From Apostichopus japonicus (lineage: Eukaryota > Echinodermata > Holothuroidea > Aspidochirotida > Stichopodidae): 64,000 bases of DNA. Both the position numbers and the translations under genes were made by a program. The notes below the pieces were generated by a model that did not search any database, was not told where the DNA came from, and saw nothing but the letters and a program-made list of their open reading frames with translations. This document shows, piece after piece, positions 39,029 through 54,754 of this stretch (its first letter is position 1; the number at the start of each line of letters is the position of its first letter). Location: positions 1,558,499-1,622,498 of the forward strand of contig NC_092565.1 in assembly GCF_037975245.1 (NCBI RefSeq). Direction: 5' to 3'.

Positions 39029-42000
39029 CCGATCAATCGGATGTGCGATATCAATCGAATGTTCGACACCGATCAATCGGATGTGCGACATCAATCGAAT
39101 GCATGACACCGATCAATCGAATGTGCGACACCGATCAATCGAATGTGCGGCATCGACAAATCGAATGTGCGGCACCGATTAATCAAATGTGCCACACCGA
39201 TCAATCGAATGTACGGCACCGATCAATCAAATGGCGACACCCATCAATCTAATGTGCGACACCGATCAATCGAATGTGCGACACGGATCACACGAATGTG
39301 CCAAACCGATCAATCGAATGTGCGGCACCGATCAATCGAATGTGCGGCACCGATAAATCGAATGTGCGACACAGATCACACGAATGTGCCACCCCGATCA
39401 ATCGAATGTTCGACACGGATCAATCGAATGTACGATACCCATCAATCAAATGTTCGATACCCATCAATCGAATTTGCGACACCAATCAATCGAATGTTCG
39501 GCACAGATCAATCGGATGTGCGACATCAATCGAATGCATGACACGGATCAATCGAATGTGCGACACCGATAATGGAATGTGCGACACCGATTAATCGAAT
39601 GTACGATACCCATTAATCGAATGTTCGACACGGATCTATCGAATGTACGATACCCATTAATCGAATGTTCGACACCGATCAATCGAATGTGCGGGACCCA
39701 TCAATCGAATGTGCGACTTCTATTAATCGAATGTGCGGCACCGATCAATCGAATGTTCAACACCGATCAATCGAATGTTCGACACCGATCAATCGAATGT
39801 ACGACACCGATCAATCGAATGTTCGACACGGATCAATGGAATGTACGATACCCATTATTCAAATGTACGATACCCATCAATCGAATTTGCGACACCGATC
39901 AATCGAATGTGCGACACCGATAATCGAATGTGCGACACCGATCAATCGAATGTTCGGCACCAATCAATCGGATGTGCGGCACCCATCAATCGAATTTGCC
40001 ACACCCATCAATCAAATGTGCGACACCGATCAATCGAATATGCGTCACCGATCAATCGAATGTGAGACACCGATCAATCGAATGTGCGGCACCGATCAAT
40101 CGAATGTGAGACACCGATCAATCGAATGTGCGGCACCGATCAATCGAATGTTCGACACGGATCAATCGAATGTTCGATACCCATTAATCGAATGTTCGAC
40201 ACCGATCAATCGAATGTGCGACACCCATCAATCTAATGTGCGACACCGAGCAATCGAATGTGAGACACCGATCAATCGAATGTGTGACACGGATCGCACA
40301 AATGTGCAACACCGATCAATCTAATGTGCGACACCCATCAATCGAATGTGCGACACGGATCAATCGAATGTGCGACACCGATCAATCGAATGTTCGACAC
40401 CGATCAATCAATGTGTGACACCGATCAATCGAATGTGCGACGCCGATCAATCGAATGTGCGACACCCATCAATCTAATGTGCGACACCGATCAATCGAAT
40501 GTGCGACACGGATCAATCGAATGTGCAACACCGATCAATCGAATGTGCCACACCGATCACTCGAATGTGCGGCATCGATAAATCGAATGTGCGACACGGA
40601 CAACACGAATTTGCGACACCGATAAATCGAATGTGCGACACCCATCAATCGAATGTGCGACACCGATCAATCGAATGTGCGACACCAATCAATCGAATGT
40701 ACGACACCGTTTAATCGAAAATGCAGCACCCATCAATCGAATATGCGACACCGATCAATCGAATGTTCGACACCGATCAATCGAATGTACGGCACCGATC
40801 AATCGGATGTGCGACACCGATCAATCGAATGTTCGGCACCGATCAATCGGATGTACGACACATCAATCGGATGTGCGACACCGATCAATCGTATGTTCGG
40901 CACCGATCAATCGAATGTTCGATACCCATCAATCGAATGTGCGACACCGATCAATCGAATTTGAAACACCGATAATCGAATATGCGGCACCGATCAATCG
41001 AATGTGCGACACCGAACAATCGAATGTTTGACACCGATCAATCGAATGTGCGACACAGATCACACGAATGTGCTACACCGATCAATCTAATGTGCGACAC
41101 CCATCAATCGAATTTGCGACACACATCAATCTAATGTGCGACACCGATCAATCGAATGTTCGACACGGATCAATCGAATGTACGATACCCATTAATCGAA
41201 TGTACATTACCCATCAATCGAATTTGCGACACCCATCATTCGAATGTGCGACAGCGATAATCGAATGTGCGACACCGATCAATCGAATGTTCGGCACAGA
41301 TCAATCGAATGTGCGACACCGATCAATCGAATGTTCGACACGGATCAATCGAATGTTCGATACCCATTAATCGAATGTTCGACACTGATCAATCGAATGT
41401 GCGACACCCATCAATCTAATATGCGACACCGAGCAATCGAATGTTCGACACCGATCAATCGAATGTGTGACACGGATCGCACAAATGTGCAACACCGATC
41501 AATCTAATGTGCGACACCCATCAATCGAATGTGCGACACGGATCAATCGAATTTGCGACACCGATCAATCGAATGTTCGACACCGATCAATCAATGTGTG
41601 ACACCGATCAATCGAATGTGCGACACCGATCAATCGAATGTGCGACACCCATCAATTTAATGTGCGACACCGATCAATCGAATGTGCGACACGGATCAAT
41701 CGAATGTGCCACACCGATCAATCGAATGTGCCACACCGATCACTCGAATGTGCGGCACCGATAAATCGAATGAGCGACACGGATCACACGAATTTGCGAC
41801 ACCGATCAATCTAATGTGCGACACCCATCAATCGAATGTGCGACACCTATCAATCGAATGTGCGAAACCAATCAATCGAATGTACGACACCGTTTAATCG
41901 AAAATGCGGCACCCATCAATCGAATGTGCGACACCCATCAATCGAATATTCGACACCGATCAATCGAATGTACGGCACCGATCAATCGGATGTGTGACAC

Positions 42001-42036
42001 CGATCAATCGAATGTTCGGCACCGATCAATCGGATG
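39029..42036 (+). repeat. 2,993-bp tandem re-duplication
   Basis: Matches 36036-39043 at offset 2,993. The join is near 39028, where TTCGGCACCGATCAATCGG runs into the block C cassette with GATATCAATCG. The period is 362 bp shorter than 3,355, so the crossover joined different points of the unit. It shares CAATTTAATG (near 41655) with the 35.6-39.0 kb copy and not with 19-23 kb, so it was copied from the nearby unit. Confidence 0.82.
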
Positions 42037-45000
42037 TACGACACTGATCAATCGGATGTGCGACACCGATCAATCGAATGTTCGGCACCGATCAATCGAA
42101 TGTTCGATACCCATTAATCGAATGTGCGACACCGATCGATCGAATGTGCGGCTCCCATCAATCGAATATTACACCCAGATCAATCGAATTTGCGACACCG
42201 ATCAATCGAATGTACGACACCGATTAATCGAATATGCGGCACCCATCAATCGAATGTGCGACAACCATCAATCGAATGGTCGACACCGATCAAAAAAATG
42301 TACGGCACCGATCAATCGGATGTGCGACACCGATCGATCGAATGTTCGGCACCGATCAATCGGATGTGCGGCACCCATCAATCGAATTTGCCACACCCAT
42401 CAATCGAATGTGCGACACCGATCAATCGAATGTGACACCGATCAATCGAATTTCAGACACCGATAATCGAATGTGCGGCACCGATCAATCGAATGTGCGA
42501 CACCGAACAATCGAATGTTTGACACCGATCAATCGAATGAGCGACACAGACACACGAATGTGCTACACCGATCAATCTAATGTGCGACACCCATCAATCG
42601 AATTTGCGACACACATCAATCTAATGTGCGACACCGATCAATCGAATGTTCGACACGGATCAATCGAATGTACGATACCCATTAATCGAATGTACATTAC
42701 CCATCAATCGAATTTGCGACACCCATCATTCGAATGTGCGACAGCGATAATCGAATGTGCGACACCGATCAATCGAATGTTCGGCACAGATCAATCTAAT
42801 GTGCGGCACCGATCAATCGAATGTGCTACATCCATCAATCGAATGTGCGACACCGATCAATCGAATGTGCGACACGGATCAATCGAATGTGCAACACCGA
42901 TCAATCGAATGTGCCACACCGATCACTCGAATGTGCGGCATCGATAAATCGAATGTGCGACACGGACAACACGAATTTGCGACACCGATAAATCTAATGT
43001 GCGACACCCATCAATCGAATGTGCGACACCGATCAATCGAATGTGCGACACCAATCAATCGAATGTTCGACACCGTTTAATCGAAAATGCAGCACCCATC
43101 AATCGAATATGCGACACCGATCAATCGAATGTTCGACACCGATCAATCGAATGTACGGCACCGATCAATCGGATGTACGACACCGATCAATCGAATGTTC
43201 GGCACCGATCAATCAGATGTACGACACATCAATTGGATGTGCGACACCGATCAATCGTATGTTCGGCACCGATCAATCGAATGTTCGATACCCATCAATC
43301 GAATGTGCGACACCGATCAATCGAATTTGAAACACCGATAATCGAATATGCGGCACCGATCAATCGAATGTGCGACACCGAACAATCGAATGTTTGACAC
43401 CGATCAATCGAATGTACGACACCGATCAATCGAATGTTCGACACGGATCAATGGAATGTACGATACCCATTATTCAAATGTACGATACCCATCAATCGAA
43501 TTTGCGACACCGATCAATCGAATGTGCGACACCGATAATCGAATGTGCGACACCGATCAATCGAATGTTCGGCACCAATCAATCGGATGTGCGGCACCCA
43601 TCAATCGAATTTGCCACACCCATCAATCAAATGTGCGACACCGATCAATCGAATATGCGTCACCGATCAATCGAATGTGAGACACCGATCAATCGAATGT
43701 GCGGCACCGATCAATCGAATGTGAGACACCGATCAATCGAATGTGCGGCACCGATCAATCGAATGTTCGACACGGATCAATCGAATGTTCGATACCCATT
43801 AATCGAATGTTCGACACCGATCAATCGAATGTGCGACACCCATCAATCTAATGTGCGACACCGACCAATCGAATGTGAGACACCGATCAATCGAATGTGT
43901 GACACGGATCGCACAAATGTGCAACACCGATCAATCTAATGTGCGACACCCATCAATCGAATGTGCGACACGGATCAATCGAATGTGCGACACCGATCAA
44001 TCGAATGTTCGACACCGATCAATCAATGTGTGACACCGATCAATCGAATGTGCGACACCGATCAATCGAATATGCGTCACCGATCAATCGAATGTGAGAC
44101 ACCGATCAATCGAATGTGCGGCACCGATCAATCGAATGTGAGACACCGATCACTCGAATGTGCGGCACCGATCAATCGAATGTTCGACACGGATCAATCG
44201 AATGTTCGATACCCATTAATCGAATGTTCGACACCGATCAATCGAATGTGCGACACCCATCAATCTAATGTGCGACACCGAGCAATCGAATGTGAGACAC
44301 CGATCAATCGAATGTGTGACACGGATCGCACAAATGTGCAACACCGATCAATCTAATGTGCGACACCCATCAATCGAATGTGCGACACGGATCAATCGAA
44401 TGTGCGACACCGATCAATCAATGTGTGACACCGATCAATCGAATGTGCGACGCCGATCAATCGAATGTGCGACACCCATCAATCGAATGTGCGACACCGA
44501 TCAATCGAATGTGCGACACGGATCAATCGAATGTGCAACACCGATCAATCGAATGTGCCACACCGATCACTCGAATGTGCGGCATCGATAAATCGAATGT
44601 GCGACACGGACAACACGAATTTGCGACACCGATAAATCTAATGTGCGACACCCATCAATCGAATGTGCGACACCGATCAATCGAATGTGCGACACCAATC
44701 AATCGAATGTACGACACCGTTTAATCGAAAATGCAGCACCCATCAATCGAATATGCGACACCGATCAATCGAATGTTCGACACCGATCAATCGAATGTAC
44801 GGCACCGATCAATCGGATGTACGACACCGATCAATCGAATGTTCGGCACCGATCAATCAGATGTACGACACATCAATCGGATGTGCGACACCGATCAATC
44901 GTATGTTCGGCACCGATCAATCGAATGTTCGATACCCATCAATCGAATGTGCGACACCGATCAATCGAATTTGAAACACCGATAATCGAATATGCGGCAC

Positions 45001-45128
45001 TGATCAATCGAATGTGCGACACCGAACAATCGAATGTTTGACACCGATCAATCGAATGTGCGACACAGATCACACGAATGTGCTACACCGATCAATCAAA
45101 TGTTCGACACCGATCAATCGAATGTACG
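42037..45128 (+). repeat. Shuffled pieces of the 3,355-bp repeat
   Basis: Segments and sources: 42037-42869 from about 23060-23892 (offset 18,977); 42870 to about 43400 from about 40504-41034 (offset 2,366); about 43400-44030 from about 39790-40415 (offset 3,615); about 44070-44410 is a local duplicate of the preceding segment (offset 417); about 44430-45070 repeats about 42790-43430 (offset 1,644). The landmarks TCAGACACCG (near 42452) and CCGACCAATCG (near 43862) are private. Confidence 0.7.
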
Positions 45129-48100
45129 ACACCGATTAATCGAATATGCGGCACCCATCAATCGAATGTGCGACAACCATCAATCGAATGGTCGACACCG
45201 ATCAAAAAAATGTACGGCACCGATCAATCGGATGTGCGACACCGATCGATCGAATGTTCGGCACCGATCAATCGGATGTGCGGCACCCATCAATCGAATT
45301 TGCCACACCCATCAATCGAATGTGCGACACCGATCAATCGAATGTGACACCGATCAATCGAATTTGAGACACCGATAATCGAATGTGCGGCACCGATCAA
45401 TCGAATGTGCGACACCGAACAATCGAATGTTTGACACCGATCAATCGAATGAGCGACACAGACACACGAATGTGCTACACCGATCAATCTAATGTGCGAC
45501 ACCCATCAATCGAATTTGCGACACACATCAATCTAATGTGCGACACCGATCAATCGAATGTTCGACACGGATCAATCGAATGTACGATACCCATTAATCG
45601 AATGTACATTACCCATCAATCGAATTTGCGACACCCATCATTCGAATGTGCGACAGCGATAATCGAATGTGCGACACCGATCAATCGAATGTTCGGCACA
45701 GATCAATCTAATGTGCGGCACCGATCAATCGAATGTGCTACATCCATCAATCGAATGTGCGACACCGATCAATCGAATGTGCGACACGGATCAATCGAAT
45801 GTGCAACACCGATCAATCGAATGTGCCACACCGATCACTCGAATGTGCGGCATCGATAAATCGAATGTGCGACACGGACAACACGAATTTGCGACACCGA
45901 TAAATCTAATGTGCGACACCCATCAATCGAATGTGCGACACCGATCAATCGAATGTGCGACACCAATCAATCGAATGTTCGACACCGTTTAATCGAAAAT
46001 GCAGCACCCATCAATCGAATATGCGACACCGATCAATCGAATGTTCGACACCGATCAATCGAATGTACGGCACCGATCAATCGGATGTACGACACCGATC
46101 AATCGAATGTTCGGCACCGATCAATCAGATGTACGACACATCAATCGGATGTGCGACACCGATCAATCGTATGTTCGGCACCGATCAATCGAATGTTCGA
46201 TACCCATCAATCGAATGTGCGACACCGATCAATCGAATTTGAAACACCGATAATCGAATATGCGGCACCGATCAATCGAATGTGCGACACCGAACAATCG
46301 AATGTTTGACACCGATCAATCGAATGTGCGACACAGATCACACGAATGTGCTACACCGATCAATCTAATGTGCGACACCCATCAATCGAATTTGCGACAC
46401 ACATCAATCTAATGTGCGACACCGATCAATCGAATGTTCGACACGGATCAATCGAATGTACGATACCCATTAATCGAATGTACATTACCCATCAATCGAA
46501 TTTGCGACACCCATCATTCGAATGTGCGACAGCGATAATCGAATGTGCGACACCGATCAATCGAATGTTCGGCACAGATCAATCGAATGTGCGACACCGA
46601 TCAATCGAATGTTCGACACGGATCAATCGAATGTTCGATACCCATTAATCGAATGTTCGACACTGATCAATCGAATGTGCGACACCCATCAATCTAATGT
46701 GCGACACCGAGCAATCGAATGTTCGACACCGATCAATCGAATGTGTGACACGGATCGCACAAATGTGCAACACCGATCAATCTAATGTGCGACACCCATC
46801 AATCGAATGTGCGACACGGATCAATCGAATTTGCGACACCGATCAATCGAATGTTCGACACCGATCAATCAATGTGTGACACCGATCAATCGAATGTGCG
46901 ACACCGATCAATCGAATGTGCGACACCCATCAATCTAATGTGCGACACCGATCAATCGAATGTGCGACACGGATCAATCGAATGTGCCACACCGATCAAT
47001 CGAATGTGCCACACCGATCACTCGAATGTGCGGCACCGATAAATCGAATGAGCGACACGGATCACACGATTTTGCGACACCGATCAATCTAATGTGCGAC
47101 ACCCATCAATCGAATGTGCGACACCTATCAATCGAATGTGCGACACCAATCAATCGAATGTACGACACCGTATAATCGAAAATGCGGCACCCATCAATCG
47201 AATGTGCGACACCCATCAATCGAATATTCGACACCGATCAATCGAATGTACGGCACCGATCAATCGGATGTGTGACACCGATCAATCGAATGTTCGGCAC
47301 CGATCAATCGGATGTACGACACTGATCAATCGGATGTGCGACACCGATCAATCGAATGTTCGGCACCGATCAATCGAATGTTCGATACCCATTAATCGAA
47401 TGTGCGACACCGATCGATCGAATGTGCGGCTCCCATCAATCGAATATTACACCCAGATCAATCGAATTTGCGACACCGATCAATCGAATGTACGACACCG
47501 ATTAATCGAATATGCGGCACCCATCAATCGAATGTGCGACAACCATCAATCGAATGGTCGACACCGATCAAAAAAATGTACGGCACCGATCAATCGGATG
47601 TGCGACACCGATCGATCGAATGTTCGGCACCGATCAATCGGATGTGCGGCACCCATCAATCGAATTTGCCACACCCATCAATCGAATGTGCGACACCGAT
47701 CAATCGAATGTGACACCGATCAATCGAATTTCAGACACCGATAATCGAATGTGCGGCACCGATCAATCGAATGTGCGACACCGAACAATCGAATGTTTGA
47801 CACCGATCAATCGAATGAGCGACACAGACACACGAATGTGCTACACCGATCAATCTAATGTGCGACACCCATCAATCGAATTTGCGACACACATCAATCT
47901 AATGTGCGACACCGATCAATCGAATGTTCGACACGGATCAATCGAATGTACGATACCCATTAATCGAATGTACATTACCCATCAATCGAATTTGCGACAC
48001 CCATCATTCGAATGTGCGACAGCGATAATCGAATGTGCGACACCGATCAATCGAATGTTCGGCACAGATCAATCTAATGTGCGGCACCGATCAATCGAAT

Positions 48101-48146
48101 GTGCTACATCCATCAATCGAATGTGCGACACCGATCAATCGAATGT
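45129..48146 (+). repeat. Further copy of shuffled 3,355-bp material
   Basis: About 45129-46330 matches 42217-43418 at offset 2,912. From about 45911 the order also matches 40633-42868 at offset 5,278. The region carries CATCAGATG-type, CATCATTCG and ACATTACCC variants, a GATCAAAAAAATG monomer near 47569, and a variant landmark CGTATAATCGAAAATG near 47169 in place of CGTTTAATCG. Confidence 0.72.
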
Positions 48147-51100
48147 TCGACACCGATCAATCGAATGTTTGACACCGATCAATCGAATGTGCGACATCGA
48201 TAAATCGAATGTGCGATATCCATCAATCGAATGTGCCACACCGATCAATCGAATGTGCCACACCGATCAATCGAATGTGCAAAACCGATAAATCGAATGT
48301 GCGACACGGATCACACGAATGTGCGACACCGATCAATCTAATGTGCGACACCATCAATCGAATGTGCGACACTGATCAATCGAATGTGAGACACCCATCA
48401 AGAGAATGTGCAACACCGATCAATCGAATGTGCCACACCGATCAATCGAATGTGCAGCACCGATAAATCGAATGTGCGACACGGATCAATCGAATGTTCG
48501 ACACGGATCAATCGAATGTACGATACCCATTAATCGAATGTACGATACCCATCGATCGAATTTGCGACACCGATTAATCGAATGTACGATACCCATTAAT
48601 CGAATTTTCGACACGGATCAATCGAATGTACGATACCCATTAATCGAATGTGCGACACCGATCAATCGAATGTACGGAACCGATCAATCGAATGTGCGGC
48701 ACCGATCAATCGAATCTGCGGCACCCATCAATCGAATTTGCGATACCCATCAATCGAATGGGCGACAGTGATAATCGAATGTGCGACACCGATCAATCGA
48801 ATGTTCGGCACAGATCAATCGGATGTGCGATATCAATCGAATGTTCGACATCGATCAATCGGATGTGCGACATCAATCGAATGCATGACACCGATCAATC
48901 GAATGTGCGACACCGATCAATCGAATGTGCGGCATCGATAAATCGAATGTGCGGCACCGATAAATTGAATGTGCCACACCGATCAATCGAATGTACGGCA
49001 CCGATCAATCGAATGTGCGACACCCATCAATCTAATGTGCGACACCGATCAATCGAATGTGCGACACGGATCACACGAATGTGCAATACCGATCAATCGA
49101 ATGTGCGGCACTGATAAATCGAATGTGCGACACGGATCACACGAATGTGCCACCCCGATCAATCGAATGTGCTGCACCGATCAATCGAATGTCCGACACG
49201 GATCAATCGAATGTTCGAAACTAATTAATCGAATGTTCGACACCGATCAATCGAATGTTCGACACCGATCAATCGAATGTTTGACACCGATCAATCGAAT
49301 GTTCGGCACAGATCAATCTAATGTGCGACACCGATCAATCGAATGTGCGACACCGATCAATCGAATGTGCGGCACCGATCAATCGAATGTACGACACTGA
49401 TCAATCGGATGTGCGACACTGATCAATGGAATGTGCGACACCCATCAATCTCATGTGCGACACCGATCGATTGAATGTGCGACACCGATCAATCGAATGT
49501 GCGACACCCGTCAAGAGAATGTGCAACACCGATCAATCGAATGTTCGACACGGATCAATCGAATGTACGATACCCATTAATCGAATGTACGATACCCATC
49601 AATCGAATTTGCGACACCGATTAATCGAATGTACGACACCCATTAATCGAATTTTCGACACGGATCAATCGAATGTACGATACCCATTAATCGAATGTGC
49701 GACACCGATCAATCGAATGTGCGGAACCGATCAATCGAATGTGCGGCACTGATCAATCGAATGTGCGACACCCATCAATCGAATGTGCGACAGCGATAAT
49801 CGATTGTGCGACACCGATCAATCGAATGTTCGGCACAGATCAATCGGATGTGCGATATCAATCGAATGTTCGACACCGATCAATCGGATGTGCGACATCA
49901 ATCGAATGCATGGCACCGATCAATCGAATGTGCGACACCGATCAATCGAATGTGCGGCATCGATAAATCGATTGTGCGGCACCGATTAATCAAATGTGCC
50001 ACACCGATCAATCGAATGTACGGCACCGATCAATCAAATGTGCGACACCCATCAATCTAATGTGCGACACCTATCAATCGAATGTGCGACACGGATCACA
50101 CGAATGTGCCAAACCGATCAATCGAATGTGCCAAACCGATCAATCGAATGTGCGGCACCGATAAATCGAATGTGCGACACAGATCACACGAATGTGCCAC
50201 CCCGATCAATCGAATGTGCGACACCGATCAATCGAATGTGCGACACCCATCAATCTAATGTGCGACACCGATCAATTGAATGTGAGACACCGATCAATCG
50301 AATGTGCGACACCGATCAATCGAATGTCGACACCGATCAATCGAATGTTCGACACTAATCAATCGAATGTGCGACACCGATAATGGAATGTGCGACACCG
50401 ATTAATCGAATGTAGATACCCATTAATCGAATGTTCGACACGGATCTATCGAATGTACGATACCCATTAATCGAATGTTCGACACCGATCAATCGAATGT
50501 GCGGGACCCATCAATCGAATGTGCGACACCTATTAATCGAATGTGCGGCACCGATCAATCGAATGTTCAACACCGATCAATCGAATGTTCGACACCGATC
50601 AATCGAATGTACGACACCGATCAATCGAATGTTCGACACGGATCAATGGAATGTACGATACCCATTATTCAAATGTACGATACCCATCAATCGAAGTTGC
50701 GACACCGATCAATCGAATGTGCGACACCGATAATCGAATGTGCGACACCGATCAATCGAATGTTCGGCACCAATCAATCGGATGTGCGGCACCCATCAAT
50801 CGAATTTGCCACACCCATCAATCAAATGTGCGACACCGATCAATCGAATATGCGTCACCGATCAATCGAATGTGAGACACCGATCAATCTAATGTGCGGC
50901 ACCGATCAATCGAATGTGAGACACCGATCAATCGAATGTACGACACCGATCAATCGAATGTTCGACACGGATCAATCGAATGTTCGATACCCATTAATCG
51001 AATGTTCGACACCGATCAATCGAATGTGCGACACCCATCAATCGAATGTGCGACACCGAGCAATCGAATGTGAGACACCGATCAATCGAATGTGTGACAC

Positions 51101-51949
51101 GGATCGCACAAATGTGCAACACCGATCAATCGAATATGCGACACCGATCAATCGAATGTGCGACACCCATCAATCTAATGTGCGACACCGATCAATCGAA
51201 TGTGCGACACCGATCAATCGAATGTGCGACACCCATCAATCTAATGTGCGACACCGATCAATCGAATGTGCGACACGGATCAATCGAATGTGCAACACCG
51301 ATCAATCGAATGTGCCACACCGATCACTCGAATGTGCGGCATCGATAAATCGAATGTGCGACACGGACCACACGAATTTGCGACACCGATAAATCTAATG
51401 TGTGACCCCCATCAATCGAATGTGCGACACCCATCAATCGAATGTGCGACACCAATCAATCGAATGTACGACACCGTTTAATCGAAAATGCGGCACCCAT
51501 CAATCGAATATGCGACACCCATCAATCGAATGTTCGACACCGATCAATCGAATGTACGGCACCGATCAATCGGATGTGCGACACCGATCAATCGAATGTT
51601 CGGCACCGATCAATCGGATGTACGACACATCAATCGGATGTGCGACACCGATCAATCGTATGTTCGGCACCGATCAATCGAATGTTCGATACCCATCAAT
51701 CGAATGTGCGACACCGATCAATCGAATGTGCGACACCGATCAATCGAATTTGAAACACCGATAATCGAATGTGCGGCACCGATCAATTGAATGTGCGACA
51801 CCGAACAATCGAATGTTTGACACCGATCAATCGAATGTGCGACACAGATCACACGAATGTGCTACACCGATCAATCTAATGTGCGACACCCATCAATCGA
51901 ATTTGCGACACACATCAATCTAATGTGCGACAGCGATCAATCGAATGTT
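48147..51949 (+). repeat. Second version of the 23.9-29.4 kb region
   Basis: Begins at offset 24,255 from 23892, continues at 22,550 from about 26,098, then 22,506 after a two-monomer loss near 49,520, and 22,505 after a 1-bp loss near 50,330 (ATGTCGAC for ATGTTCGAC). The two-monomer loss removed the monomers that carry the exact CENP-B-box-like site in the 25 and 27 kb copies. Confidence 0.78.
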
Positions 51950-54754
51950 CGACACGGATCAATCGAATGTACGATACCCATTAATCGAATGTACATTACC
52001 CATCAATCGAATTTGCGACACCCATCATTCGAATGTGCGACAGCGATAATCGAATGTGCGACACCGATCAATCGAATGTTCGGCACAGATCAATCTAATG
52101 TGCGGCACCGATCAATCGAATGTGCGACATCGATAAATCGAATGTGCGATATCCATCAATCGAATGTTCGACACCGATCAATCGAATGTGCGACACGGAT
52201 CACACGAATGTGCTACACCGATCAATCTAATGTGCGACACCATCAATCGAATGTGCGACACGGATCAATCGAATGTGAGACACAATCAATCGAATGTGCA
52301 ACACCGATCAATCGAATGTGCGACACCGATCAATCGAATGTGCGGCATCGATAAATCGAATGTGCGACACCGATCAATCGAATGTTCGACACGGATCAAT
52401 CGAATGTACGATACCCATTAATCGAATGTGCGACACCGATCAAGAGAATGTGCAACACCGATCAATCGAATGTGCCACACCGATCAATCGAATGTCCAGC
52501 ACCGATACATCGAATGTGCGACACGGATCACACGAATGTGCAACACCGATCAATCGAATGTGCGACACCCATCAATCTAATGTGCGACACCAATCAATTG
52601 AATGTGAGACACCGATCAAACGAATGAACGACACCGATCAATCGAATGTTCGACACCGATCAATCGAATGTGCGACACCGATCAATCGAATGTGCGACAC
52701 CGATAATGGAATGTGCGACACAGATCAATCGAATGTACGATACCCATTAATCGAATGTTCGACACGGATCTATCGAATGTACGATACTCATTAATCGAAT
52801 GTTCGACACCGATCAATCGAATGTGCGGGACCCATCAATCGAATGTGCGACTTCTATTAATCGAATGTGCGGCACCGATCAATCGAATGTTCAACACCGA
52901 TCAATCGAATGTTCGACACCGATCAATCGAATGTACGACACCGATCAATCGAATGTTCGACACGGATCAATGGAATGTACGATACCCATTATTCAAATGT
53001 ACGATACCCATCAATCGAATTTGCGACACCGATCAATCGAATGTGCGACACCGATAATCGAATGTGCGACACCGATCAATCGAATGTTCGGCACCAATCA
53101 ATCGGATGTGCGGCACCCATCAATCGAATTTGCCACACCCATCAATCAAATGTGTGACACCGATCAATCGAATATGCGTCACCGATCAATCGAATGTGAG
53201 ACACCGATCAATCGAATGTGCGGCACCGATCAATCGAATGTGAGACACCGATCAATCGAATGTGCGGCACCGATCAATCGAATGTTCGAAACGGATCAAT
53301 CGAATGTTCGATACCCATCAATCTAATGTGCGACACCGAGCAATCGAATGTGCAACACCGATCAATCTAATGTGCGACACCCATCAATCTAATGTGCGAC
53401 ACCGATCAATCGAATGTGCGACACGGATCAATCGAATGTGCAACACCGATCAATCGAATGTGCCACACCGATCACTCGAATGTGCGGCACCGATCAATCG
53501 AATGTGCGACACGGACCACACGAATTTGCGACACCGATAAATCTATGTGCGACACCCATCAATCGAATGTGCGACACCGATCAATCGAATGTGCGACACC
53601 AATCAATCGAATGTACGACACCGTTTAATCGAAAATGCGGCACCCATCAATCGAATATGCGACACCCATCAATCGAATGTTCGACACCGATCAATCGAAT
53701 GTACGGCACCGATCAATCGGATGTGCGACACCGATCAATCGAATGTTCGGCACCGATCAATCGAATGTACGACACATCAATCGGATGTGCGACACCGATC
53801 AATCGTATGTTCGGCACCGATCAATCGAATTTTCGATACCCATCAATCGAATGTGCGACACCAATCAATCGAATGTGCGACACCGATCAATCGAATTTGA
53901 AACACCGATAATCGAATGTGCGGCACCGATCAATCGAATGTGCGACACCGAACAATCGAATGTTTGACACCGATCAATCGAATGTGCGACACAGATCACA
54001 CGAATGTGCTACACCGATCAATCTAATGTGCGACACCCATCAATCGAATTTGCGACACACATCAATCTAATGTGCGACACCGATCAATCGAATGTTCGAC
54101 ACGGATCAATCGAATGTAGGATACCCATTAATCGAATGTACATTACCCATCAATCGAATTTGCGACACCCATCATTCGAATGTGCGACACCGATCAATCG
54201 AATGTTCGACACCGATCAATCGAATGTTTGACATCGATCAATCGAATGTGCGACATCGATAAATCGAATGTGCGATATCCATCAATCGAATGTTCGACAC
54301 CGATCAATCGAATGTGCGACACGGATCACACGAATGTGCTACACCGATCAATCTAATGTGCGACACCCATCAATCGAATGTGCGACACGGATCAATCGAA
54401 TGTGCGACACCGATCAATCGAATGTTCGACACCGATCAATCGAATGTGCGACACCCATCAAGAGAATGTGCCACACCGATCAATCGAATGTGCCACACCG
54501 ATCAATCGAATGTGCAAAACCAATAAATCGAATGTGCGACACGGATCACACGAATGTGCGACACCGATCAATCTTATGTGCGACACCATCAATCGAATGT
54601 GCGACACTGATCAATCGAATGTGAGACACAATCAATCGAATGTGCAACACCGATCAATCGAATGTGCCACACCGATCAATCGAATGTACGGCACCGATCA
54701 ATCTAATGTGCGACACCCATCAATCTAATGTGCGACACCGATCAATCGAATGTG
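51950..54754 (+). repeat. 2,805-bp tandem unit, copy 1
   Basis: Variant order restarts at about 54755. The source is 29.4-32.4 kb (offsets 22,505, then 22,307, then 22,240). Changes relative to that source are losses or gains of whole monomers, for example nine monomers (198 bp) missing near 52,250. Landmarks are CAAACGAATGAACG near 52620, TTATTCAAATG near 52990, CGTTTAATCGAAAATG near 53623 and ATCTTATG near 54571. Confidence 0.82.
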
